Shown here one piece after another: positions 35,187-43,553 of a DNA stretch of 64,000 nucleotides (its first letter is position 1; each line of letters starts with the position of its first letter). Position numbers and translations under genes: made by a program. The stretch covers positions 93,391-157,390 of the forward strand of contig JBMNUT010000005.1 in NCBI GenBank assembly GCA_050946375.1, read 5' to 3'. The stretch is from UBA1794 sp050946375 (GTDB lineage: Bacteria > Bacteroidota > Bacteroidia > Bacteroidales > Bacteroidaceae). A model generated the notes under the pieces. That model saw nothing but the letters and a program-made list of their open reading frames with translations. It had not been told where the DNA came from and ran no database searches.

Positions 35187-35300
35187 TTTGCGAAAAACAT
35201 GCAGCGGTTTCCCAAAAAACATGCAAGCCTTTTTTGAAAAACATGCAGATGTTTTCCCGCAGTCCTGCAAGCCTTTTCCCGGCAGGGTGCGGGGCTTCGT
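35187..35300 (+). repeat. 22-bp periodic intergenic repeat, array 5
   Basis: Six units start at 35187, 35208, 35230, 35252, 35274 and 35296 (spacing 21, 22, 22, 22, 22). The best units read gaaaaacatgcagcgg and aaaaaacatgcaagcc after the T run. The array lies in the 364-base gap between two plus-strand genes; the rest of the gap (35301-35460) presumably holds the ECF operon promoter, but only a weak TTACTTGC (near 35406) is seen. Confidence 0.75.
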
Positions 35301-35460
35301 CGGGAGAGGTATGCTGTCCGTCCCTCGTTCTGCCGCACTTCCTCAGGAGGGTGGGTGGTGTTTTTTCCGGAAAGTGCTGTTACATTTTTCCTCTTTTCCC
35401 GTTATTACTTGCAGAAAGTCCCCGGTCCGGGCGGGAATCCCCGGCAACCTAATCCTCCGA

Positions 35461-35973
35461 ATGAGCGAAGAATCACTTTTGTCCGCCTTCAGCGATTTGC
35501 GTCAGAGCCTGCGCCGCATGACGCTTTGTTTCCTGCGCAATCGGGAAGATGCCGACGACGTGGTGCAGGAAGCCTTCTGCCGCCTCTGGCCGCGCCGCGG
35601 GGCAATTCGCGACAAGGAGGAGGCTTCGGCGCTGACGGTGACTACGGTGCGCAACCTGTGTGTCGACGTATTGCGCGAGCGCGGCAAGGCTTCGTTCGCA
35701 CCGCTCGAAGAGGAGCGCGACGCGCAGCCCGAGCGTTCGCCCCACGACGAGCTGGAACTGCGCGAGCGATATGCCTGGGTGGAGCAGTGCATAGGCGAAA
35801 GGCTGACGCCGGCGCAACGCGCCGTCTGGAAGTTGCGCACGGAGCAGGAACTTTCGACCGACGAAATTGCCGCCCGACTGGGCATGAAACCGGCGGCGGT
35901 GCGCATGAGTCTCTCGCGCGCCCGGCGGCTGATAAGGAACTTATATAAGGAATGGAACGATGAAACACGCTGA
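35461..35973 (+). CDS. ECF-type RNA polymerase sigma factor
   Basis: The start at MSEESLLSAFSDLRQSL (35461) gives 170 residues, normal for an ECF sigma factor. Region 2 carries LRNREDADDVVQEAFCRLWPRR. Region 4 carries LTPAQRAVWKLRTEQELSTDEIAARLGMKPAAVRMSLSRARRLIR, whose helix-turn-helix reads the -35-like element. It is the first gene of a four-gene operon and overlaps the next gene, a probable membrane anti-sigma factor, by 14 bases. Confidence 0.92.
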   Translation: MSEESLLSAFSDLRQSLRRMTLCFLRNREDADDVVQEAFCRLWPRRGAIRDKEEASALTVTTVRNLCVDVLRERGKASFAPLEEERDAQPERSPHDELELRERYAWVEQCIGERLTPAQRAVWKLRTEQELSTDEIAARLGMKPAAVRMSLSRARRLIRNLYKEWNDETR

Positions 35974-36499
35974 TTTTCAATCGTCGAAGGTGCCCCCGCG
36001 CACCGAGGCGCAGTGGCGGGAACTGATGGAACGCTACTACGACGGCGCAACCACGCCGCAGGAAGAGCGCGAGCTGGCTGCTTTCCTCTTCTCCCCGCAG
36101 GCCGCGGGCAGGGAATACGAGGCCGACCGCGCCGTGATGGCCTATGCCCTGACGGGTCGCCGCCTGCATGCGGCGGCCGTTGTGCCGCAGTCCCGGCGCG
36201 TTGTCCTGTGGCGTCCGCTCCGTCGGGTGGCCGCCGCGGCTGCAGTGGTGCTGCTCCTGGCCGGCGGGGTGGGAGGCTATCGCCTCTGGCAGCAGGGGCG
36301 CGACTCTTTCTCCGTCAGTATCCATGGCGAGAAGTACACCCGCGAGTTCGTGCTCGAGGAGCAGGTGAGGGCGGCTTTGTGCAACGTGTTCGAGCCGATT
36401 CCTACGCCGGAAGAGCAGTTGGCCATCGTCTTCGGCAGTCTGGACGAGGGCGCTTCTCCCGACGGAGGGGCAGAAGACGTAAGTTCCACCAAGGAGTAA
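35960..36499 (+). CDS. Putative membrane-bound anti-sigma factor
   Basis: This 179-residue protein overlaps the sigma factor gene. It has a soluble N-terminal part with a zinc-finger-like anti-sigma layout (LMERYYDGATTPQEERELAAFL) but no HxxxCxxC. One membrane segment follows (about residues 94-110, AAAAAVVLLLAGGVGGY), then a short periplasmic tail. Position, size and topology match ECF anti-sigma factors; it shows only general similarity and no definite family was recognised. Confidence 0.7.
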   Translation: MKHADFQSSKVPPRTEAQWRELMERYYDGATTPQEERELAAFLFSPQAAGREYEADRAVMAYALTGRRLHAAAVVPQSRRVVLWRPLRRVAAAAAVVLLLAGGVGGYRLWQQGRDSFSVSIHGEKYTREFVLEEQVRAALCNVFEPIPTPEEQLAIVFGSLDEGASPDGGAEDVSSTKE

Positions 36500-36510
36500 A
36501 TCGAGAAGTT

Positions 36511-36981
36511 ATGAAGAATCCGTTTCGTTTAGTCCGAATCCTGGCCTTTTGTGCGGCCGCTTTCTTGCTGGCTGCTCCGGCGTGGGCGCAAAAGGGGCTG
36601 CATGTGGAGCCGCTCTTCGACGGCTCTTACGAGAAGAACCCGAAGGCCGTGACCGTAGACGTGCGGGGCAAGCGGCTGAAGTCCTACGGCCTGACGCTCT
36701 TCCGCAGCATCACGGTGCACGACGCGCCGCACGATGCCGACCGGATGGCCGCCGCGGCTCTGGCCGACGGGCAGGGCGCCGTAAACAGTGAGGTGGTGAA
36801 AAGGGGAAAAGCCCTCGTGGCGGGCTACTACCAGCTACCGCCCCGCCACGGGAAGGGGAAGGGCCCCAACCGTTTTGTGCTTTTCCGTCGGCTGGAAGAG
36901 GGGGCGGCCACGCTCATCTACCTGGAGGGTGAGACCGAACTGGAGAAGCTCATCCGATTATTTGTCAAACCTAAAAAATAA
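36511..36981 (+). CDS. Secreted DUF6108-like protein
   Basis: The start at MKNPFRLVRILAFCAAAFLL (36511) gives 156 residues with a signal peptide ending AWAQ. The mature part has the motif LHVEPLFDGSYEKNPKAVTV and RLKSYGLTLFRSITV. It resembles a Bacteroides family (DUF6108) seen downstream of sigma/anti-sigma gene pairs. The function is unknown; a periplasmic sensing or envelope-stress role would fit the operon. Confidence 0.75.
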   Translation: MKNPFRLVRILAFCAAAFLLAAPAWAQKGLHVEPLFDGSYEKNPKAVTVDVRGKRLKSYGLTLFRSITVHDAPHDADRMAAAALADGQGAVNSEVVKRGKALVAGYYQLPPRHGKGKGPNRFVLFRRLEEGAATLIYLEGETELEKLIRLFVKPKK

Positions 36982-36986
36982 GAATC

Positions 36987-37898
36987 ATGAAGAAGTTTAC
37001 TTTACTCCCGTTGCTCCTGGCGCTTTTCTGCTCCGCACCACTTGCGGCGGAGGAGGCGGGCGACACGCTGTTTCACTATCGGGGGCAGACCATTCTCCTC
37101 TCCGATTCGGCCGAAGAGCTGAGCATCCGGCTGTATGACTCGGCGGGGGTGGCGCAGGAACCGTACTACGAAAGCCGCTACCGCACGGGTGGGAAGCGGG
37201 AGCGGACGTGGCATCTGGACGACACGTTCTCCTATCCGTTTTCCGACATCATCGCGCCGAAGCGGGAGCGGGCGCAGCATCGTTTCGACCCTCACTGGGG
37301 CGGCATCGGCTTCGGCTTATGCACCACGACGGGCACGGCTACGGGCGGACTGAACGGGCCGGAAGGCGTTTCGCCCAACATGGGGCGCTCGTTTGAGATT
37401 TTCTGGAACATCTTTTCGCTCCACATCCCCATCAACCGGCGCAATTGGGGGCTGGTCTCGGGCTTCGGCATAGACTGGCGCAACTATCGGATGGACGGCA
37501 TGTACCGATTTGTCAAGCATAATGTGGACTTCGGGGTGGAGCCTTATCCCGAGGGTGCCGTCATAAAGTTCTCGCGGCTGAAGACGTTCGACCTGACGGT
37601 GCCGCTGCTTCTGGAGTATCAGAGCGTGGCTTCGCGCGGCAGGTTCTTCGTCTCGGCCGGAGGAGTGCTCAACTTCAAGACGCACGCCAGCCTGCTTACA
37701 CGCTACGAGCTGGAGGGGAAAAAGATAAAAGAGACGGCGGAAGACCTGCACCAGAACCCCGTGACGGTGGACATCATGGGGCTGTTGGGCTACGGATGCG
37801 TGGCGGCGTATGTGAAATACTCTCCGTGTCACATGTTTAGCACCCGTTATGCGCCCGAGATGCAGAGCCTTTCGGCGGGGCTGATGCTGTGCTACTGA
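36987..37898 (+). CDS. Outer-membrane beta-barrel protein
   Basis: The 303-residue protein has a signal peptide (1-20, ending PLAAEE) and a C-terminal half of alternating aromatic strands, such as NWGLVSGFGIDWRNY, FFVSAGGVLNF and LSAGLMLCY at the very end. This is typical of Bacteroidetes porin-like barrels. It is the last gene of the ECF operon, 5 bases after the DUF6108-like gene, and may be the regulated product or part of the signal route. Confidence 0.8.
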   Translation: MKKFTLLPLLLALFCSAPLAAEEAGDTLFHYRGQTILLSDSAEELSIRLYDSAGVAQEPYYESRYRTGGKRERTWHLDDTFSYPFSDIIAPKRERAQHRFDPHWGGIGFGLCTTTGTATGGLNGPEGVSPNMGRSFEIFWNIFSLHIPINRRNWGLVSGFGIDWRNYRMDGMYRFVKHNVDFGVEPYPEGAVIKFSRLKTFDLTVPLLLEYQSVASRGRFFVSAGGVLNFKTHASLLTRYELEGKKIKETAEDLHQNPVTVDIMGLLGYGCVAAYVKYSPCHMFSTRYAPEMQSLSAGLMLCY

Positions 37899-37990
37899 CT
37901 GCCGCCGCGGGGCGATTCGGCTTTTTTCCCCGTGCTTGCCGGGTTCGGAGAAGGGGCTTTGAGAGTGCGGGGTTGCTTCGGGCATGAAAA

Positions 37991-38029
37991 AATCCCCGGC
38001 CGTTGTGCGGAAAGGCACGGTCGGGGATT
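37991..38029 (+). terminator. Terminator of the ECF operon
   Basis: A 13-bp inverted repeat with one mismatch (aatccccggccgt / acggtcggggatt) and a 13-base loop is followed by CGTTTTTT. On the other strand it ends in TTTTTT too, so it may also serve the convergent DUF486 gene at 38090. Confidence 0.88.
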
Positions 38030-38089
38030 CGTTTTTTCTTGCCTCTGCCGGTGGAAAAGGCTGCGGGGCAGGGATGGAAGTCAGGCGTC

Positions 38090-38461
38090 TTATTTCATGA
38101 AGACGAAGTACACGGCCAGCACCAGGCAGACGAATGCGGCAAAATGATTCCAGTGGAACGATTCGCCCTTGAAGAGCAAAGTGGTGAAAACCGTAAAGAC
38201 GATGAGCGTAATGACCTCCTGTATGACTTTCAACTGCAGCAGGGAAAAGGGGCCTCCGTTGCCGACGAAGCCGATGCGGTTGGCAGGGACTTGGAAAAGG
38301 TACTCCAGAAAGGCGATGGACCAGCTGAAGGCTACGACGCCGATCAGCGGGAGTGAGGCGAACCAGCTGAACTCCTGGCGCAGTTTGAGGTGGCCGTACC
38401 AGGCGAATGTCATGAAGATATTGGAAATGATGAGTAGTCCGATGGTGTAGAAGGGTTTCAT
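38090..38461 (-). CDS. DUF486/DMT-type small membrane protein
   Basis: This 123-residue protein has four hydrophobic segments. The stretch FMTFAWYGHLK near the N-terminus and GVVAFSWSIAFLEYLFQVPANRIG are hallmarks of DUF486. The family is related to small EamA/DMT transporters, but the substrate is unknown. It is 20 bases after the DUF2461 gene and may share its transcript. Confidence 0.9.
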   Translation of the reverse strand: MKPFYTIGLLIISNIFMTFAWYGHLKLRQEFSWFASLPLIGVVAFSWSIAFLEYLFQVPANRIGFVGNGGPFSLLQLKVIQEVITLIVFTVFTTLLFKGESFHWNHFAAFVCLVLAVYFVFMK

Positions 38462-38481
38462 GTTTATCCTGAATTATGTGT

Positions 38482-39204
38482 TTAGAATATGGCGATGTGG
38501 CTGCCCGATTCGGCTTCGGCCTGCGGGTCGTTGGCGTACTCGATGGCGCGGTTCAGATAAGCGAGGAAGGGTTGGGTGGTTTGGAAGGCGGCAAGGGTCT
38601 TTTCCAGTACGTCGTCCTGCAGCATGAACTGCTTCCCGGGCTCGTAGACGAGGCAGTAAGAGCGGTAGGCAAGGTAGGGGGAGAACGATTCGTCGTGGGG
38701 AAATCCGTTGGGCACGCGCTTGAGGCGGTCGGAATCGTCCAGCTGGAAGAGGGGCGCCTGCCGGAGTGTTTGTTCGAAGTCGCCGTCTCCGTTGCAGATG
38801 TCTTCCCTCAGGATGCGCAAGGACTGGGGCGTGAACTGATAGTTGCCCGTGGCCAGCATGTTTCCGGCGGGGTATCCGGATTCTTCGGGCCCGATTTGGA
38901 AATAGTATCCGCTGTAACCCGACTTTTTCCCCTTGGGACAGATAAAAGCGCCCATGTGGTTTTTGTATGGGCGCTTGTCGTTGGTGAATCGGGTGTCGCG
39001 GTAAATGCGGTATGTGCAGTCCTTTACGCTTAGTCCTTCGATGGTTTCGTCGAATTTGGCGATGCCTGCGATGAGTTGCTCGGTGAAGTCGTTGAACTTC
39101 GCCTGCGCTTCGAGATATTCGGCTTTATGCTCTTGAAACCAGTCCCGGCGGTTGTTCTGGCTCAGCCGGGTGAGGAAGTCAATAATGCTTCTCATTTCTG
39201 TCAT
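38482..39204 (-). CDS. DUF2461-domain protein
   Basis: The 240-residue soluble protein matches DUF2461 (FLTRLSQNNRRDWFQEHKAEYLEAQAKF; YRIYRDTRFTNDKRPYKNHMG; YYFQIGPEESGYPAG). No reaction is known for the family. It lies 11 bases after the RelA/SpoT gene on the same strand and is probably in one unit with it. Confidence 0.9.
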   Translation of the reverse strand: MTEMRSIIDFLTRLSQNNRRDWFQEHKAEYLEAQAKFNDFTEQLIAGIAKFDETIEGLSVKDCTYRIYRDTRFTNDKRPYKNHMGAFICPKGKKSGYSGYYFQIGPEESGYPAGNMLATGNYQFTPQSLRILREDICNGDGDFEQTLRQAPLFQLDDSDRLKRVPNGFPHDESFSPYLAYRSYCLVYEPGKQFMLQDDVLEKTLAAFQTTQPFLAYLNRAIEYANDPQAEAESGSHIAIF

Positions 39205-39215
39205 TTGTAGTGTCT

Positions 39216-41438
39216 TTATCGGTCGATTTGTTTAATGCCTTTTATGGCTCTCAGCTTGCGCAGCAGTGCCTGGAGCTTATAGGTGTCGCTGATGCCTATG
39301 GTGAGTTGTCCGGTGAAAAGGCCGTCGTTTGAGTCGATGCGTATGGAGCGCAGGTCGCAGCCCGGCTCCTTGTTGATGATGGAGGTGAGGTTTGTGACAA
39401 TTCCTATGTCGTCGTTACCGACTACGCGGAGGGTTATCATGTATTGCCCTTCGGTTCCTTTCCCGGCCCATCGGGCGGGGATGATTCGGTAGGGCGAGCG
39501 TTGGCGCATCTGGGCTGCGTTTGGGCAGTCGGTGCGGTGTATTTTGAATCCACCCGAGGAGGTTATGAATCCGAATACGTCGTCGCCGTAGATAGGGTTG
39601 CAGCATTTGGCCAGTTTGAAGTCGATGTCTTTCAAATTCTGGTCGATGACCAGCACGTCCTGCTTGTGTTTGTTTTGCAGACTCTCTTGGGTGAACTGTT
39701 CGGCGGGGATGGTATTGTACAATTCCGCACTGCGATAGGGAACAAACTGCTCCTGTTCCTGTTCTTTATGCTGGGCTTCGAGGTAACTGTCTACTATGTT
39801 TCCCGTATCGAGCGTTCCGTTGGCCAGAGCCTGGTAGAAGTCGGTCACGGTTTTGTAGCCCATTTTGAGGATAAGGCGCATCATTAGCGCCTCATCATAC
39901 TCGATTTTCCGGTTTTTGAACTTGCGTTGTAAATCTTCGCGGGCGTATTCGGCCTGGCGGGAGGCGATTTCTTTCAGTTCCTGCCGTATTTTTGTCCGTG
40001 CTTTCCCCGTGACGACGAGGTTCAGCCAGTCCTGTTTGGGCGTTTGAGAGGAGGAGGTAAGGATTTCTACCTGGTCGCCGCTGTTGAGGCGCGTCCCGAT
40101 CCGGCAGTTCCGCCCGTTGATGCGTGCGCCTATGCACTGGCATCCGATGCGGCTGTGTATGTGGAAAGCGAAGTCGAGCACGGTGCTTCCTTTGGGGAGC
40201 TTGAAGAGATCGCCCTTCGGGGTAAAGACAAATACTTCGTCCTCGTAGAGGTCCATCTTGAAGCGGTCCATGATGGTGCGGGAATCCTCGTCCTTTGAGT
40301 TCTCGAGTGCTTCGCGTACCGAGGTAAGCCATTCGTCAAGCCCGCTTTCGCTCTTGATGCCTTTGTAGCGCCAGTGGGCCGCCAGTCCGCGTTCGGCTAT
40401 CTCGTCCATCCGTTTGGTGCGTATTTGCACTTCGACCCACTTGCCTTCCGGCCCCATGACGGTGATGTGCAGACTTTCGTAGCCGTTGCTTTTGGGGATG
40501 GACAGCCAGTCGCGCAGCCGTTTGGGGTTGGGCTGGTACATGTCGGTGATGATGGAGTAGACTTGCCAGCAGTCTGATTTTTCGCGTTCCAGCGGCGAAT
40601 CGAGTATGACGCGGATGGCAAACAGGTCGTAGATGAAGCGGAATTCGCAATTCTGCTTCTTCATCTTGTTATAAATGGAGTGGATGCTTTTGGTGCGCCC
40701 CTTGATGGTGAAGGAAAGTCCTGCTTCTTCCAGCTTTTTCTGTACGGGGGCAATGAACGAAGCGATGTACCGGTCGCGTGAGGCCTTTGTCTCGTTCAGT
40801 TTTTCCTTCAGGTCGTAGTAGACTTCGGGTTCCAGGTATTTGAGCGAAAGGTCTTCCAGTTCGGATTTCAGCTTGTACAAACCGAGCTTGTGTGCCAGCG
40901 GTGCATAAAGGAAGGCGGCTTCTTGCGCGGTTTTCTTGCGGGCTTCTTTCTGGTCGGTGTCGCGTATGCTGCGCATGAGGCATACGCGGTCGGCAATCAT
41001 CAGGAAGATGACTCTCATGTCTTCGGCAAAGGAGAGAAGAAGGTCGCGGAAGTTTTCTGATTCGATGGAAGGGTTTTTGTCGTAAAGCTCGGTTGTTTTT
41101 ACCAGTCCCCGTATGATGGTGGCTACATCGTTGCCGAATTGGGTCTTAACCTCCTCGGTGGTAAGATAGCCGGCCTTGACAATATCGTGCAGGAGCAGGG
41201 CTATCAGCGAATTGTCGTGCAGGTTTATTTCCTTGGCGGCAATGATGGCGGTCTGGAGGTTATGTATGATGGGATTTAATCCGAACAGGTTTCGTTGTAA
41301 CCGGTCGGCCTCGTTGGCTTGTGTGAGCACTCTTTTCAGTTGTCGGGCAGTATGAGAGGAAATGGTGTCCCACGTCTGTCGGCGCAGTGTTCGGTATAGG
41401 GGAAGTAGTTCTTGTGTCTCGGTTGGGGTAAATGTCAT
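39216..41438 (-). CDS. RelA/SpoT homologue with degenerate hydrolase site
   Basis: The 740-residue protein has the full RSH layout. It runs from an HD hydrolase-like domain (about 40-200) through a (p)ppGpp synthetase domain (about 235-350: GRTKSIHSIYNKM, KSNGYESLHITV, EVQIRTKRMDEIAERGLAAHW) and a TGS domain (about 390-450) to a zinc-finger/helical part and a C-terminal ACT domain. In the HD domain His84-Asp85 remain, but the following catalytic ED is Lys88-Ala89 (HDIVKAG), and the Asn of the usual HNMR motif is Leu154 (VCLMR). Hydrolysis of ppGpp is therefore probably lost, leaving a synthetase of RelA type. A separate hydrolase must exist elsewhere in the genome. Confidence 0.93.
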   Translation of the reverse strand: MTFTPTETQELLPLYRTLRRQTWDTISSHTARQLKRVLTQANEADRLQRNLFGLNPIIHNLQTAIIAAKEINLHDNSLIALLLHDIVKAGYLTTEEVKTQFGNDVATIIRGLVKTTELYDKNPSIESENFRDLLLSFAEDMRVIFLMIADRVCLMRSIRDTDQKEARKKTAQEAAFLYAPLAHKLGLYKLKSELEDLSLKYLEPEVYYDLKEKLNETKASRDRYIASFIAPVQKKLEEAGLSFTIKGRTKSIHSIYNKMKKQNCEFRFIYDLFAIRVILDSPLEREKSDCWQVYSIITDMYQPNPKRLRDWLSIPKSNGYESLHITVMGPEGKWVEVQIRTKRMDEIAERGLAAHWRYKGIKSESGLDEWLTSVREALENSKDEDSRTIMDRFKMDLYEDEVFVFTPKGDLFKLPKGSTVLDFAFHIHSRIGCQCIGARINGRNCRIGTRLNSGDQVEILTSSSQTPKQDWLNLVVTGKARTKIRQELKEIASRQAEYAREDLQRKFKNRKIEYDEALMMRLILKMGYKTVTDFYQALANGTLDTGNIVDSYLEAQHKEQEQEQFVPYRSAELYNTIPAEQFTQESLQNKHKQDVLVIDQNLKDIDFKLAKCCNPIYGDDVFGFITSSGGFKIHRTDCPNAAQMRQRSPYRIIPARWAGKGTEGQYMITLRVVGNDDIGIVTNLTSIINKEPGCDLRSIRIDSNDGLFTGQLTIGISDTYKLQALLRKLRAIKGIKQIDR

Positions 41439-41556
41439 GGCTAAATTTGATTTATGAAAAGTTACTCCAGAAAAAAGGTCGAGTGCTTTTATTTGTATTG
41501 TTGCTCAAAATTACAGCTTTTCCGGCTTTTTTATGGCGGACTTTGAAACTTTTCTG

Positions 41557-41564
41557 TATTTTTG
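41557..41564 (+). promoter_or_regulatory. -7 box of the DUF4301 gene
   Basis: TATTTTTG matches TAnnTTTG and lies 26 bases before the start at 41591. A CTTTG at 41541 is too close to be a standard -33. Confidence 0.5.
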
Positions 41565-41590
41565 GGCTGAATTTTAAGATACATAGGGTT

Positions 41591-43117
41591 ATGTTTACCG
41601 CAAAAGACCAAGAACTACTGACCAAAAAGGGCATTGCCCAGAAACAAGTAGAAGAGCAATTAAAACGTTTTGCCACAGGATTTCCCTATTTGAAGCTGAG
41701 CGCTACGGCGAGTGTGGAGAATGGAATCATGTGTATCCCCGCAGAAGACGAACAAAAATACTTGGATATTTGGCAAAACTACCTCGACGGCAACCGAAAA
41801 GTGGTGAAGTTTGTACCGGCATCGGGCGCCGCCAGCCGTATGTTTAAGGATTTATTTGCTTTCCTCGATGCTCCTTATGACGAGCCGACTACCGATTTTG
41901 AGAAAAACTTTATAGGGCATCTTGAGAAATTTGCCTTTTTCCCGCTTCTCGACGCTGCCTGTCGGGAAAAGACGGGGCGCACTGCTGCAGAGTTGCGCAG
42001 CGAGGGACGGGCAAAAGACATTGTGCGTCTGCTGCTTGGCCCTGAGGGGTTGAATTATGGCGCTTTGCCCAAGGGGCTTCTGCTCTTCCATACTTCGCCC
42101 GAAGGGCCGCGTACTCCGCTGGAGGAGCATCTGGTCGAAGGAGCGCTCTACGCTTCTTCGTGCGGAAAGTGCTACCTGCATTTTACCGTTTCGCCGGAAC
42201 ATCGGCCTCTGTTCGAGCAGCTTGTCCGTGAAAAGAAAGCCCAGTATGAGCAACAGTACGGTGTGACTTACGAAATCTCCTTCTCGGAACAGAAGGGAAG
42301 TACGGACACTATTGCTGCCGACATGCAGAACCAGCCTTTCCGGCAGAAGGACGGTTCGCTGCTTTTCCGCCCCGGTGGGCACGGAGCCTTGCTGGAAAAT
42401 CTGAATGACGTGGCGCAGGCAGGGACGGACGTCATATTTATCAAGAATATCGACAACGTAGTTCCCGACCGCCTCAAGCCCGATACGGTACGCTACAAGC
42501 GCCTGCTGGCCGGAGTGCTGGTAGATATTCAGCAACAGGCTTTCAAATATCTCGAACTCCTTGAGAGTGGTCGTTATACCCCCGAGCAAGTGCGGGAAAT
42601 CATACAGTTCGTTCAGAAACGCCTGCACTGCAAGAATCCGGAGACGAAGCACTTGGAAGATGCCGACCTTGTCCTTTACCTGAAAGGAAAGCTTCATCGT
42701 CCTATCCGCGTATGCGGAATGGTGCGTAATGTGGGCGAACCCGGCGGAGGCCCCTTCCTGGCTTACAATCCCGACGGGACGATTTCGCTGCAAATCCTGG
42801 AGAGTTCTCAAATCGACATGAGCGATCCGCAGGCAAAGGCCATGTTCGAGCAGGGAACGCACTTCAACCCCGTCGATTTAGTGTGCGCAGTTCGCGACAA
42901 TCACGGAGTGGCTTACCAGCTTCCGGACTATGTAGACCCGAATACGGGCTTCATCTCTCATAAGTCGAAGGAGGGTCGTGAGCTGAAGGCGCTGGAACTT
43001 CCCGGCCTTTGGAACGGGGCAATGAGCGACTGGAGCACGATTTTTGTAGAAGTGCCCTTGTCTACGTTCAATCCCGTGAAGACGGTTAACGATTTGTTGC
43101 GCGAGCAGCATCAGTAA
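41591..43117 (+). CDS. DUF4301 protein
   Basis: The start is at MFTAKDQELLTKKGIAQKQV (41591), giving 508 residues; the frame upstream covers the promoter. The motif KFVPASGAASRMFKDL resembles the nucleotide-binding start of NTP-transferase folds. Other conserved stretches are GALLENLND and DVIFIKNIDNVVPD, the latter like a UTP-glucose-1-phosphate-uridylyltransferase Asp motif. DUF4301 is a Bacteroidetes family without a proven function; a nucleotidyltransferase-related role is an inference. It is divergent from the RelA/SpoT gene. Confidence 0.88.
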   Translation: MFTAKDQELLTKKGIAQKQVEEQLKRFATGFPYLKLSATASVENGIMCIPAEDEQKYLDIWQNYLDGNRKVVKFVPASGAASRMFKDLFAFLDAPYDEPTTDFEKNFIGHLEKFAFFPLLDAACREKTGRTAAELRSEGRAKDIVRLLLGPEGLNYGALPKGLLLFHTSPEGPRTPLEEHLVEGALYASSCGKCYLHFTVSPEHRPLFEQLVREKKAQYEQQYGVTYEISFSEQKGSTDTIAADMQNQPFRQKDGSLLFRPGGHGALLENLNDVAQAGTDVIFIKNIDNVVPDRLKPDTVRYKRLLAGVLVDIQQQAFKYLELLESGRYTPEQVREIIQFVQKRLHCKNPETKHLEDADLVLYLKGKLHRPIRVCGMVRNVGEPGGGPFLAYNPDGTISLQILESSQIDMSDPQAKAMFEQGTHFNPVDLVCAVRDNHGVAYQLPDYVDPNTGFISHKSKEGRELKALELPGLWNGAMSDWSTIFVEVPLSTFNPVKTVNDLLREQHQ

Positions 43118-43175
43118 AACCTGCCCATCGGGTTTTGACCCGATGAAAGGCAGATTGTATCACTCATAAAGTCTA

Positions 43176-43216
43176 AGGCGAAACGGCGCATGAAGAAAAT
43201 CATGTCCGTTTCGCCT
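43176..43216 (+). terminator. Terminator after the DUF4301 gene
   Basis: An 11-bp perfect inverted repeat (aggcgaaacgg / ccgtttcgcct) with a 19-base loop, followed by TTATTT. It sits 58 bases after the stop codon. Confidence 0.75.
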
Positions 43217-43300
43217 TTATTTCTTCCAGATTGCGCAAGGCTTTCGGATTGGGTGCAGCCCGCTGGCCGACATCGACCTGCGAACTTCAACCGTATAATA

Positions 43301-43343
43301 AAGCAAAAGACGAAAGTTGCCAAGCAACTCTCGTCTTTTGCTT
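43301..43343 (-). terminator. Terminator of tRNA-His
   Basis: A 13-bp perfect inverted repeat (aagcaaaagacga / tcgtcttttgctt), with further pairing of aagttgc and gcaact in the middle, makes an almost fully paired hairpin of 43 bases. It starts 22 bases after the tRNA 3' end on the minus strand. Confidence 0.75.
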
Positions 43344-43365
43344 TTGTTGTTTTTTTTGTCTGAAG

Positions 43366-43440
<75 letters not shown>

Positions 43441-43504
43441 ATGTGCAGGCTTCCGCAGCGAGCTTCCGGCTTACTTGCCGGGGAATCTCTCTCGAAAAGC
43501 GCTG

Positions 43505-43535
43505 CAAAGATAGTGCTTTCTTCTATATCTGCAAA
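43505..43535 (-). promoter_or_regulatory. Promoter of tRNA-His
   Basis: On the minus strand TTTG (43535-43532) is followed after exactly 19 bases by TATCTTTG (43512-43505), a full Bacteroides-type promoter. Transcription would start about 60 bases before the tRNA. Confidence 0.75.
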
Positions 43536-43553
43536 GGGAAATAGAAGTTTTTT

